Below are positions 1-7,935 of a stretch of 64,000 nucleotides of DNA, piece after piece; the stretch's first letter is position 1, and every line of letters begins with the position of its first letter. Origin of the DNA: SAR92 clade bacterium H231. GTDB lineage: Bacteria; Pseudomonadota; Gammaproteobacteria; Pseudomonadales; Porticoccaceae. Made by a program: the position numbers and the translations under genes. The stretch lies in assembly GCA_025153775.1 (NCBI GenBank), contig JAOALC010000004.1, forward strand, positions 62,001-126,000, given 5' to 3'. The notes under the pieces were generated by a model, which saw only the letters and a list, made by a program, of their open reading frames with translations, was not told the DNA's origin and searched no databases.

Positions 1-187
1 CACTGAACTTTCCCACGAGAGCAGAAAGCCCTTGCAAAGATCTTGCTAAGGGATTCTTCTTTATAGATATAAACTCAGTTTTGGCAATTGGTGGTAACTT
101 AGTTATGTACTCAGATTGAGCCATACTGCTCAAAAGCATAACACTAAAAAATAGGGAATTAGCGACCAACGTCCGTAGTAAGACCAT
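1..187 (-). CDS. N-terminus of an unrecognised secreted protein (cut by window edge)
   Basis: A leftward reading frame opens with ATG at 185-187 and stays open to the window edge (62 codons). A good ribosome site, GGAGGG, lies 8 to 9 bases upstream on the minus strand. The N-terminus has a charged start and then a hydrophobic stretch (about residues 8-22) ending in Ser-Met-Ala-Gln-Ser, which reads as a Sec signal peptide cut after the Ala. The mature part begins SEYITKLPPIAKTEF. No family is recognised from this fragment. It is divergent from the TonB receptor gene, so it may belong to the same uptake or catabolic island. A CTTCGAAG palindrome lies at 231-238 in the shared upstream region. 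Confidence 0.55.
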   Translation of the reverse strand, partial: MVLLRTLVANSLFFSVMLLSSMAQSEYITKLPPIAKTEFISIKKNPLARSLQGLSALVGKFS

Positions 188-353
188 GAACACAGCCCTC
201 CAAATTCGATATGCAGCAAAGTATGCTAGCTTCGAAGTCAAAAACATTCAAGAACCCTGCCTTTTCAACCCAAGAAAAAATGCATTACCGGCAAAAAATC
301 AAAGAAACCACAAAATCAATAGCTAAAATTAGGGAAAAACCGACCAAATTATC

Positions 354-382
354 TTGACTCAGGCTTGCATTCGAAGTACAAA
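354..382 (+). promoter_or_regulatory. Predicted sigma70 promoter of the TonB receptor gene
   Basis: TTGACT (354-359) and TACAAA (377-382) are separated by exactly 17 bases, and the start codon lies about 110 bases downstream. The spacer contains the 16-nt motif that recurs at 6528-6543. The rest of the 308-base gap (188-495) shows only this promoter, the ribosome site of the leftward gene and an AT-rich stretch; no other gene is seen there. Confidence 0.55.
365..380. promoter_or_regulatory. Shared 16-nt operator-like motif, copy 1
   Basis: TTGCATTCGAAGTACA sits between the -35 and -10 elements of the receptor promoter and overlaps the -10. Its exact reverse complement lies at 6528-6543 in the promoter of the leftward SnoaL operon. 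The motif is a rough palindrome (TGxAxT, 3 bases, AxTxCA). A repressor bound here would block RNA polymerase. The LacI-family protein encoded at 6826-7899 is the obvious but untested candidate. Confidence 0.5.
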
Positions 383-495
383 GCAGATAGTCCTGAAGAG
401 GTTTTTAAGCTTCTTGGGCGGTTTGGGGGAGCCGATAGAACGCAATCCCGACTTTTGACACTCAAAATATTGATAAAACAATTTGGGAGAGCAAC

Positions 496-2757
496 ATGAT
501 AAAAACAACACAACGAGAAGTATTGGCCTTGGCAGTAGCGATGGCCACTTTTGCAGGATCCAGCGCATTTGCAGAGGGCACCTCAAGTCTGATGGAGGAG
601 GTCCTTGTTACTGCGGAGAAGCGATCTGAGAGCGTTCAGGACGTTTCTGCTTCGATCACCGCACTAAGCCCCGAAATGATGGCTCGCTCTGGCATCGACG
701 ATGTTACCCGCCTCGAGCACGTAGTTCCGGGGATGAGAATGGGTATGTCAGGTAACGAAGCGCGAATTGCGATACGCGGGACTCGATCAAATAATGTAGG
801 CACGGAAGGCGAGCAGACAGTTGGCATCTTTCAAGATGGTGTTTATGTAGCGACTTCGACTCAGGCTCTTGGGTCTTATGTCGATCTTGAAAGAATCGAG
901 GTTCTTCGCGGCCCTCAGGGTACTCTGTATGGCCGTAATACCTTCGGTGGGGCAATCAACGTAATCAGTAAAGCCCCAGACTTCGATGCTACTAGCGGTT
1001 CGGTAATGACGTTAATTGGAGATAAAAATCGCCGGAAAATGCAGGGTGTTCTAAATCTTCCTCTTAGCGACACTTTCGCGGTCCGACTAGTAGGTATGAC
1101 CGATGAGCATGATGGTTACATCACTAATAGTTTTGCAGCTGGAACAGATGATGATCTCGACAACCAAGACACTACCTACATTCGAATGACTGCAGCTTGG
1201 CAGCCTACTGATGAATTTCAGGCCACCCTTCGTTATTCTGAGTCATCAAAAGATACCAATTCCACTGCTATCTGGGGTTACCAACAGGTTGGTGGATATG
1301 TTGACGGTGACTATCAGGACGGGCACGTCTATCAATTTGAAGGAGCAACGCAGGATGCTGGTCCATGGAATGTTTCGCGAAATGAAAGCTCGGCTGCGGT
1401 TTTGGATGACGAATCCCTTACACTTGAACTCAGCTATGATCTTTCCTTTGCAACGGCTAAATTAACTATTAATCAGACTGACTTTGAAGGCGTGCAGTTC
1501 TACGATTCTGATTACAGTGACGCTGGCTCTGTTTCAGAGCAGCCGGGGAAATTCATCGGTTGGAATTCTAGCCAGGAAGATAGTTCATCGGAATTACAGC
1601 TGACTTCTAATAGCGATGGCGCGCTGCAATGGACACTCGGATACTACCAGTTTAAACAGGAATCAGATTGGGGTTGGATTGGTTCCGATTACGATGGCAA
1701 TGGCACTAATGTCAAGTATATATGGGGTCATAATATGTACGAGTCTGAGTCTACTGCAATTTATGGAAACGCGACTTACTCCATGACTGATAGTGTTCGT
1801 CTAATTGCCGGTATTCGCAGCAATGAAGACAAAAAAGGTCGCGTAGGATCAATTAATACATGGGATGACACTCTTTGGAAGGCCGCTATTGAAGTTGATC
1901 TCAGCGAAGACACGATGGTCTATGGGTCAGTCTCGACAGGCTTCCGAGCCGGTGGTGCCAATGGGGCCGCTATTGTCGCAACCCTTGCAGCAGAAGGTAT
2001 TGACGCAGATCTTTACGACCCAGAATTTGTCACAGCTTATGAAGCGGGTATTAAGACAATATTGCAAGATGGGCGCATGACGCTCAATGCGGCGATATTC
2101 ATGAATGAATATACTGATATGCATGCCCAGTCGTTTGTGGTTCTAAATGGCGGTGCTTCAGAATATACGATGAACGGAGGTGAGGTTGATGCCAGCGGTC
2201 TTGAGGTAGAGATGCAGTGGGCGCCCACCGACAAATGGTATATAACTGCTAACGTTGCGTTCCTAGATGCTGAGTTTGGCACCTATGATATGGCTGCTCT
2301 AGCAGGGCTTGGTTCTCTTGGTGGTCGTCAAGTTGACTTGGATGCAAATGGGACATTGGATAGTTTAAGCTTGAAAGGTTATGCACCTGCGCTGGCACCA
2401 GAACTGACGGTTGGTTTTCAGGTCAGCTATGATATTAATCTAGGCGATATGGGTACTCTTACACCTATGCTTCAGGGCACCTATACGAGCGATTACTACG
2501 CGCACGATATTAATGTTGCACCGGCAGAACAAAAGGCCCATACCAAGTCTGATCTGCGTTTGATTTGGGATTCAGGAGACAGCGTTAGAGTTGAAGCCTA
2601 TATCCTAAATCTTGAAGATGAGGCGGTAATGAATCGCGCTGTAGTATTTGGTCCCGGAGTTACAGGGACAGTTGCAGAGGGGTCATCTGTCGCTTCAGTT
2701 CAATCTAACTGGTCACGTCCTCGCACCTGGGGCATGAGCATTAGCTATGATTTCTAA
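496..2757 (+). CDS. TonB-dependent outer membrane receptor
   Basis: This 753-residue outer membrane receptor would take up a ligand using proton-motive force passed on by TonB-ExbBD. It has a signal peptide ending AFA at residue 26, a TonB-box-like EEVLVTAEK (about 34-42), and a plug domain (about 45-160) with RGPQGTLYGRNTFGGAINV-type signatures. A 22-strand-type barrel follows and ends in the C-terminal Phe typical of outer membrane proteins. The start is supported by GGGAGAG a few bases upstream. Barrels of this class in marine gammaproteobacteria often import oligosaccharides or other large organic ligands, but the substrate is not readable here. Context with SnoaL-like proteins, a LacI regulator and an aldolase argues for a catabolic substrate rather than a siderophore. 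It is transcribed alone, with a promoter in front and a terminator behind. Confidence 0.93.
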   Translation: MIKTTQREVLALAVAMATFAGSSAFAEGTSSLMEEVLVTAEKRSESVQDVSASITALSPEMMARSGIDDVTRLEHVVPGMRMGMSGNEARIAIRGTRSNNVGTEGEQTVGIFQDGVYVATSTQALGSYVDLERIEVLRGPQGTLYGRNTFGGAINVISKAPDFDATSGSVMTLIGDKNRRKMQGVLNLPLSDTFAVRLVGMTDEHDGYITNSFAAGTDDDLDNQDTTYIRMTAAWQPTDEFQATLRYSESSKDTNSTAIWGYQQVGGYVDGDYQDGHVYQFEGATQDAGPWNVSRNESSAAVLDDESLTLELSYDLSFATAKLTINQTDFEGVQFYDSDYSDAGSVSEQPGKFIGWNSSQEDSSSELQLTSNSDGALQWTLGYYQFKQESDWGWIGSDYDGNGTNVKYIWGHNMYESESTAIYGNATYSMTDSVRLIAGIRSNEDKKGRVGSINTWDDTLWKAAIEVDLSEDTMVYGSVSTGFRAGGANGAAIVATLAAEGIDADLYDPEFVTAYEAGIKTILQDGRMTLNAAIFMNEYTDMHAQSFVVLNGGASEYTMNGGEVDASGLEVEMQWAPTDKWYITANVAFLDAEFGTYDMAALAGLGSLGGRQVDLDANGTLDSLSLKGYAPALAPELTVGFQVSYDINLGDMGTLTPMLQGTYTSDYYAHDINVAPAEQKAHTKSDLRLIWDSGDSVRVEAYILNLEDEAVMNRAVVFGPGVTGTVAEGSSVASVQSNWSRPRTWGMSISYDF

Positions 2758-2780
2758 TTAGCTGTTCAGGTAAGAAAGAA

Positions 2781-2805
2781 AGAGACCTTCGGGTCTCTTT
2801 TTTTT
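2781..2805 (+). terminator. Rho-independent terminator after the TonB receptor
   Basis: The arms AGAGACC (2781-2787) and GGTCTCT (2792-2798) pair around a TTCG tetraloop, followed by a run of eight T. It lies 24 bases after the receptor stop codon. Confidence 0.9.
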
Positions 2806-2846
2806 AGTCAACTATTTTGTCAGTACAATCAAAATGAGATAATCGA

Positions 2847-3857
2847 ATGAGTGAAGCCAACAAACAGCTAATTAATATTGTTCGCAGCAGCCTATATGAC
2901 TTTGATCTGAACACTGTAGCTGAGGTAATGGCGAAGGTTTTTCATCCTAAGGCGCTGATCCAGTTAAGCTTCCCCTTTGAGACCCTTCGTAATGGCCCTA
3001 AAGGACTGCTTAACGAGGTACTTGTCCCACTTGCCGAGGCCCTGCCTGACCTTGAGCGAAGAGATACTATCGTGATGAGCGGTACTACAGATGCCGGAAA
3101 ACATTGGGTGGGCTGTTGTGGCCACTATACAGGCACATTTACCAATCCGTGGCTAGATATTTTTCCTACCGGTCATCAAATCTCCCTACGTTTTCATGAG
3201 TTTTATCGAGTCGAGGAAGGCCAAATTGTAGAGATGCAGGCTATCTGGGATATTCCTGAGTTAATGATGCAGGCTAAGGCCTGGCCTATGGTTCCTAGCC
3301 TTGGTCGTGAATGGCACGTGCCTGGTCCGGCGACACAGGACGGTATTATATTGGGTCCCAGAGATGACAAGCGTTCGAACGATAGTTTGGCACTGGTTAC
3401 TAATATGTGCGCTGGCTTGGCAAATTTCTCCACCGGTGGCGCTGAGGCTATGGAGTTGGAAAAATATTGGCATCCCAGATGCAATTGGTATGGGCCCTCT
3501 GGAATTGGCACCGGTAGAGGCCTGTCTGGCTTTCGTAACTGGCACCAAATTCCCTTTCTAAATACTTTTCCTGATCGTGGTGGCATACCAGAAAAGCGAA
3601 ATATGTTTGCCGATGGCGACTACGTTGGGTTCACGGCCTGGCCAGGTATGCGTATGACTGTCAGTGGCGATGGCTGGCTGGGTATTGCCCCAGCCGGCCA
3701 ACAAATTACTATGCGCAGTCTTGATTTTTGGCGCTGTGAAAAAGGGCTAATTCGAGAAAACTGGGTGCTTATTGACCTATTAGATGTGTATCACCAACTG
3801 GGCGTAGATGTGCTGGGGCGAATGCGAGAATTTAATAAGGCAAAAAGGCTCTCTTAA
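2847..3857 (+). CDS. Two-domain SnoaL/NTF2-like protein
   Basis: This 336-residue cytoplasmic protein (no signal peptide) is built of two SnoaL-like (NTF2-fold) units, about residues 1-160 and 175-336. The second half carries WYGPSGIGTG, a FPDR-type turn and ENWVLIDLLDVYHQLGVDVL. These landmarks recur in the three leftward paralogues at 3911-6486. SnoaL-fold proteins include polyketide cyclases, hydratases, isomerases and many uncharacterised enzymes, so a reaction cannot be assigned. The gene has its own spacing from the receptor (terminator between them) and a weak GAGAT ribosome site. It converges on the paralogous operon, and a bidirectional terminator overlaps its stop codon. Family assignment is confident; function is unknown. 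Confidence 0.8.
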   Translation: MSEANKQLINIVRSSLYDFDLNTVAEVMAKVFHPKALIQLSFPFETLRNGPKGLLNEVLVPLAEALPDLERRDTIVMSGTTDAGKHWVGCCGHYTGTFTNPWLDIFPTGHQISLRFHEFYRVEEGQIVEMQAIWDIPELMMQAKAWPMVPSLGREWHVPGPATQDGIILGPRDDKRSNDSLALVTNMCAGLANFSTGGAEAMELEKYWHPRCNWYGPSGIGTGRGLSGFRNWHQIPFLNTFPDRGGIPEKRNMFADGDYVGFTAWPGMRMTVSGDGWLGIAPAGQQITMRSLDFWRCEKGLIRENWVLIDLLDVYHQLGVDVLGRMREFNKAKRLS

Positions 3858-3869
3858 AAAGCCTTTTTG
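3841..3869. terminator. Bidirectional terminator between convergent SnoaL genes
   Basis: CAAAAAGGCT (3841-3850) and AGCCTTTTTG (3860-3869) form a perfect 10-bp stem. It has A- and T-rich outer ends, so it can end transcription from both sides. The left arm is inside the coding region of the rightward gene and its stop codon (3855-3857) is in the loop. Confidence 0.75.
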
Positions 3870-3910
3870 CCCATTTTCTGGTCAGAGCATCAATGTTGAA
3901 CTATACCGAA

Positions 3911-4444
3911 TTAGGACTCTTCGCCATTTTGGATAGGTGCTCTTTGGGAATCCATCTTTTCCCACCCATGACCATCGAATGGGTCGACACCAAGTTGCTG
4001 CAATATTGACGGAAAATCAACCATGACCCAGTTGTCGACAATTTTTCCATCAACAACTTTCCAAAAATCCATATAGCGAATTTCGATCTTTTTCTGAGTT
4101 GCTGGGATGCCCATAAAGTCACCGGAATGCACCGCCTCTTGGCGCCCAAATGCCGAGCACCATTCACCCTCGGTTACTCTTGCTTCGTCGATACAGACTT
4201 TATCAGAAAAAGCAGCTTGAAATGGGCGCTGCCAATTTTCTTGAAATTCATTGAGGCCGACTTTATAGCCGCAACCAGCATTTCCTATCCAGCGAAATGA
4301 TTGACTAAAAAATCTATCCATGGTGTCAATATCGTGATCATTGAGACCGTCCACCATGGAATCAATGACTGCCAAAGTTTCAGCAGTTTTACTGAGGTCA
4401 TTGTTGGCCGTTAGTGGGGCTTGAGAGGGTCTAGATCCCTTCAT
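3911..4444 (-). CDS. Single-domain SnoaL/NTF2-like protein
   Basis: This 177-residue cytoplasmic protein corresponds to just the C-terminal half of its neighbours. It has WIGNAGCGYK in place of their WYGPxGIG, then FQENWQRPFQAAFSDK, and the closing block DNWVMVDFPSILQQLGVDPF. It is the last gene of a leftward three-gene operon, 24 bases behind the gene at 4469-5473, with GGAGA about 9 bases before its ATG. The single domain suggests it either lost the N-terminal half or represents the ancestral unit. Its change from Tyr-Gly-Pro to Ile-Gly-Asn in the first motif may mark a different ligand. Reaction unknown. Confidence 0.78.
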   Translation of the reverse strand: MKGSRPSQAPLTANNDLSKTAETLAVIDSMVDGLNDHDIDTMDRFFSQSFRWIGNAGCGYKVGLNEFQENWQRPFQAAFSDKVCIDEARVTEGEWCSAFGRQEAVHSGDFMGIPATQKKIEIRYMDFWKVVDGKIVDNWVMVDFPSILQQLGVDPFDGHGWEKMDSQRAPIQNGEES

Positions 4445-4468
4445 AGTGTATGTCTCCGTAGAATAGGG

Positions 4469-5473
4469 TTAAGAAATTATATTTTTACAGCGCTCAAGGA
4501 TGTCTATGCCCTGCTGCTTAAGCCACCAGGGCAAATCAATGATGACCCAGTTCTCCGCGAGTTTATCACCTTCCCGTCGATATACATCGACGACGCGCAT
4601 ATCGACTCGGCAGTCATTTCCCGGGAGACCCAAAAATCCACCGGTTGGTGTATGGGTCAAATTGGGCCAACCAAAAAAGCAGGCGTAGTCGCCATCGGCA
4701 TAGCGGCAAATATGACCGTTATACACTTTGTCTTTAAGAGCTTCTCTAAAGGGGTAGGAGTGCTGTTCCTGATAGCGGCGAATCGTATAGGTCGATCCAA
4801 TACCGGCAGGCCCATACCAGCTCATATCAGAGTGCCATGATCGCTCCAATACTTCAGGAGGATAGCGGTCGTCACCTGAGTGATTTAGCTCATCTAGATC
4901 AGCGATCATTTGGTTGAGCACCGCCATGGTTTTTTGCGACTCACTTTCGGGTTGGCTGGCTATCTGAATACCATCGTGAGTTTTAGGCCCGGGAACAATG
5001 CCAGAGGCACCGGTTTGTATTGGTAGTGGATTTATACCTGCTTGGTGCATAACGCCAATAATGTCACAGAAAAAACTACTGCGAACGATCTTTCCATTCC
5101 TTACATTGTGGAATTCTGCATAGCGTAAATAGGCCATCTTGCCAGTGGCTGGAATGCCTAACCAATCATTATCAAAGAGCCCTTGCAAGTGACCCATGCT
5201 AGTGACCCACTGAGTTCCGTCTACCTCGTTAGTGCCCCCCATAAAGACATCTTGCCGGCGACTGACCGGTGACCAAGCATCTAAAAATGGCTTCCAGAAT
5301 GCCTCAGCTACTCCAGAAGCGTCGCTTTGCTCTTCAAAGGGGTATACGCCATACCAATGATAATCATCAGCAATAAATTGACCAATAGTCTCGTTAATAT
5401 TCTGCGAAGTGGATTTTTCCACTGCAGCAAAGTAATCGAGGATAAGTTGCTTACTAGAGTTAAGATCGGTCAC
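4469..5473 (-). CDS. Two-domain SnoaL/NTF2-like protein
   Basis: This 334-residue cytoplasmic protein has two SnoaL-like halves. The N-terminal half has HWYGVYPFEE and a long WVTSMGHLQGLF strand region. The C-terminal half has WYGPAGIGST, ALKDK and ENWVIIDLPWWLKQQGIDIL, matching the landmarks of the neighbours. The frame opens with GTG at 5473, 5 bases after the stop of the upstream gene. An AAGGG ribosome site lies inside the end of that gene, so translation is probably coupled. It is the middle gene of the leftward operon whose promoter is at 6526-6555. It may form a mixed complex with its paralogues. Reaction unknown. Confidence 0.78.
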   Translation of the reverse strand: MTDLNSSKQLILDYFAAVEKSTSQNINETIGQFIADDYHWYGVYPFEEQSDASGVAEAFWKPFLDAWSPVSRRQDVFMGGTNEVDGTQWVTSMGHLQGLFDNDWLGIPATGKMAYLRYAEFHNVRNGKIVRSSFFCDIIGVMHQAGINPLPIQTGASGIVPGPKTHDGIQIASQPESESQKTMAVLNQMIADLDELNHSGDDRYPPEVLERSWHSDMSWYGPAGIGSTYTIRRYQEQHSYPFREALKDKVYNGHICRYADGDYACFFGWPNLTHTPTGGFLGLPGNDCRVDMRVVDVYRREGDKLAENWVIIDLPWWLKQQGIDILERCKNIIS

Positions 5474-5478
5474 CGAGG

Positions 5479-6486
5479 TTACCCTTCTCGTGCTTGTTGA
5501 AGTAAATCAACGCCAAATTGTTCAAAGAGGTCAATCATGTCAACAAAGACCCAGTTTTCGACAAACTTATCACCACGGCGCAGCCAGAAATCCATGCCAT
5601 TAAAGTTGATCCGGTTGCCGGTAGCTGCTGCGCTGAGATAGTTACCAATATGTTGCGATGTAACACCTGCCCAGCCCGAAGACCCAACAAAATTACCCTC
5701 GGCGAATAGACTGTCTAGATCCTGCACTTTGCGGTCAGGAAATGCGGCAAGCCAGTGCTGCTGATGGTAGTCTTGAAACTCCTTTAAGCTAAGGCAAGCG
5801 CCTATTCCGCCAGGCCCATACCAGTTTACATTGTCATGGAAAAAATCAGCAACACCCATGCTGGTGAGATTTTCTTCATCAAAATTATTGAGCCCTTCAA
5901 AAAGAAACTCTCGTATCAATCGCATCGACTCAGCGGTTTCAGACGCACTACTCTCGTCAAGTAAAACCCCGTTAATACCTGTCGGACTGGGATACACAAA
6001 ATCCGTCCCATGGCTTGGGGGCAGAGGGTTTTTGTTGATTTGCTGTAAAAAGTCAATGATATCGAAAAGCGTATACATCTCTACAATCTTGTCATCCTCA
6101 AAGCGGAAGAATTCCCCCCACCTTAACTTGATCACCTGATGCGATGGTTCAAAACCAAGCCAGGATTTCGCGAAAACACCTTCATAATAACCAGTAGCCC
6201 CAACCCATGATTGGCCATCCAGACTATTGTCGGCTTTACCTTGGCTTATGCCACCAAAAAGCATATGCGTCTCTCGAGACACACCCTCAAATGCATCAAC
6301 AAAGGGCAGCCAAAACGTCGAGCACCACTCTTCAGTGCTTGAGCAAGATTTAAAAGGCTTGGGGCCGTGCCAAGCAAAATGGTTACCGACCTGCTGGGCC
6401 AGTGCAGCCTGTGCTTTTTGAGGATCCTGGAGTAACTCAAAGAGATTTGCGATGGCAAGTTTGTTATTTGATACGATACTGTTCAT
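5479..6486 (-). CDS. Two-domain SnoaL/NTF2-like protein, first gene of operon
   Basis: This 335-residue cytoplasmic protein starts the leftward operon. The N-terminal half contains HFAWHGPKPF and SWVGATGYYEGVFAKSWLG. The C-terminal half contains WYGPGGIGAC, AAFPDRK and ENWVFVDMIDLFEQFGVDLL. The two halves look like an internal duplication of one NTF2-fold unit. GGAAA lies about 10 bases before the ATG. The promoter 40 to 70 bases upstream carries the 16-nt motif shared with the TonB receptor promoter, so this operon and the receptor are probably switched together. No catalytic function can be given from sequence alone. Confidence 0.78.
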   Translation of the reverse strand: MNSIVSNNKLAIANLFELLQDPQKAQAALAQQVGNHFAWHGPKPFKSCSSTEEWCSTFWLPFVDAFEGVSRETHMLFGGISQGKADNSLDGQSWVGATGYYEGVFAKSWLGFEPSHQVIKLRWGEFFRFEDDKIVEMYTLFDIIDFLQQINKNPLPPSHGTDFVYPSPTGINGVLLDESSASETAESMRLIREFLFEGLNNFDEENLTSMGVADFFHDNVNWYGPGGIGACLSLKEFQDYHQQHWLAAFPDRKVQDLDSLFAEGNFVGSSGWAGVTSQHIGNYLSAAATGNRINFNGMDFWLRRGDKFVENWVFVDMIDLFEQFGVDLLQQAREG

Positions 6487-6525
6487 TTAAATGTTTCCAA
6501 TAGTTATGTTAAGGATTATCATAGC

Positions 6526-6555
6526 AATGTACTTCGAATGCAAAATTAAAGTCAA
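6526..6555 (-). promoter_or_regulatory. Predicted promoter of the SnoaL operon
   Basis: On the minus strand TTGACT (6555-6550) and TACATT (6531-6526) are 18 bases apart, giving a leader of about 33 bases. The arrangement (TTGACT, 5 or 6 bases, 16-nt motif overlapping the -10) is the same as at 354-382. The rest of the 339-base gap to the LacI gene holds the inverted repeat at 6553-6580 and no visible gene. Confidence 0.55.
6528..6543. promoter_or_regulatory. Shared 16-nt operator-like motif, copy 2
   Basis: TGTACTTCGAATGCAA is the exact reverse complement of bases 365-380. It overlaps the -10 element of the leftward SnoaL operon promoter, about 42 bases before the start codon at 6486. A looser match (ATTCCGAAG) lies near 6783-6791, ahead of the LacI gene. 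Confidence 0.5.
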
Positions 6556-6580
6556 ATATTTATAATCCGATAAATATTTG
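6553..6580. repeat. Perfect 11-bp inverted repeat upstream of SnoaL promoter
   Basis: CAAATATTTAT (6553-6563) and ATAAATATTTG (6570-6580) are separated by AATCCG. The repeat overlaps the outer edge of the -35 element, a position typical of an activator or repressor site. There is no T-run, so it is not a terminator. Confidence 0.5.
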
Positions 6581-6825
6581 TGTAGGATTGATCGTGCACT
6601 GCTTTGCTAATGGTGGTTAGTTGGACTATTGGAAGGCCTGTAGTTTGGAGAGTAGGGCCAAAATACACCTTATAATTAACGAGAATAGACTGGTCTAAGG
6701 AGCCCTAAACGGGTCAGAAGATAGAGTGATAAAAGCGCGACCCGGTGCTCTGCGTAACGCCGAATACTGTGTAATGTGTTAGTATTCCGAAGATTATTAA
6801 ACGCATTGCATCTGATTTTTATCAT

Positions 6826-7899
6826 ATGCCAACCGAGGTTATTTATTTAAAAGGTATGAATAAAAAAGCACGAGACAATACGCCACAAAATATTACATTC
6901 GAAGGCAAACGATCGACCTCTTATGATGTTGCGCGAGTTGCAGGAGTCTCCCAGTCGGCAGTCTCACGCTGCTTCAAGCCTGGAGCGAGTGTATCCGCAA
7001 AAACGCGCGCAAAAGTGGAGAGCGCCGCAAAAGCGCTGGGTTATCAACCTAATGCTATTGCACGTGGATTAATCTCTGGTAGATCAAACATTGTTGGCGT
7101 ATTGATTACTGAACTTACCAACCTGAATTATCCGCAGATTCTGGCTGAGTTAAATCGAAAATTTGATGAGAAAAATATTCATATTCTACTGTTTACGCTT
7201 GATAGCGAGAGCGATGTGGACAAAGTTTTAGAAAAAGTCTGGCAGTATCAAGTGGATGGAATTATTGCCGCGGCTCAATTCACCGATACACAGATAAGTG
7301 CCTGCCAAGACCGCAATATTCCCTTGGTTTTTTATAATCGCCTCTACCCCCAAAATACTGTTTCATCAGTTTGTTGTGATCATTATGAGGGCGAGCGGTC
7401 ACTCGTTGAAGGGCTGCTCAACAATGGGCGCAAGTCATTTGTCGTAATGAGTGGGCCGATAGATTCGTCAGTTAGCACGGCAAGAACTAAGGGAGCAGTG
7501 GCCCAGCTTAAGGGACTGCCTGTCGATATGGTCGAACTGGAAGGTGATTATAGCTATGAGCGAGCCTGTAGCTTAACGCGAGATGTTATGGGCTCAGCTA
7601 ACCCCAAACCAGATGCGTTTGTTTGTACTAACGATATTATGGCCCTCGGCTGCCTAGACACGCTGCGTATCGAGTACCGGGCGAAAGTCCCTAAAGATAT
7701 ATCTGTTGTTGGGTTTGATGGAGTTGATGCCGCTGCTTGGCTCAATTACGACTTAACAACAGTTCTACAGCCTTTAGAACGCATGGTAGAGGCAGCTGTA
7801 GATATGCTTTTGGAGCGTATTGAGAATCCGGAACTGCCTTCCGAGAAACGTCTTTTTGCCGGCAGCATCAGACATGGTTCCACAGCCCAGCTTGATTAG
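6826..7899 (+). CDS. LacI-family transcriptional regulator
   Basis: This 357-residue one-component regulator has an N-terminal LacI-type helix-turn-helix (YDVARVAGVSQSAVSRCF, about residues 33-50), a hinge helix region and a periplasmic-binding-protein-like sensor domain (about 85-345). The end of that domain contains FVCTNDIMALGCLD and VVGFDGVDAA. Such proteins usually repress catabolic or uptake genes until a sugar-like or other small ligand binds. The DNA-binding domain is preceded by an unusually long leader. An in-frame ATG at 6856 would give a 347-residue product, and neither start has a convincing ribosome site. Its position between the SnoaL operon and the hydrolase-aldolase genes makes it the likely local controller, probably acting on the shared motif at 365-380 and 6528-6543. 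Confidence 0.88.
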   Translation: MPTEVIYLKGMNKKARDNTPQNITFEGKRSTSYDVARVAGVSQSAVSRCFKPGASVSAKTRAKVESAAKALGYQPNAIARGLISGRSNIVGVLITELTNLNYPQILAELNRKFDEKNIHILLFTLDSESDVDKVLEKVWQYQVDGIIAAAQFTDTQISACQDRNIPLVFYNRLYPQNTVSSVCCDHYEGERSLVEGLLNNGRKSFVVMSGPIDSSVSTARTKGAVAQLKGLPVDMVELEGDYSYERACSLTRDVMGSANPKPDAFVCTNDIMALGCLDTLRIEYRAKVPKDISVVGFDGVDAAAWLNYDLTTVLQPLERMVEAAVDMLLERIENPELPSEKRLFAGSIRHGSTAQLD

Positions 7900-7935
7900 C
7901 ATTCAAATAGGATAATTTTGATCGGAGTACCCCTA

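Noticed and set aside
4421-4840. A 139-codon rightward frame opposite the SnoaL genes
   Set aside because: It lies antisense to a conserved coding region and has no ribosome site or family resemblance.
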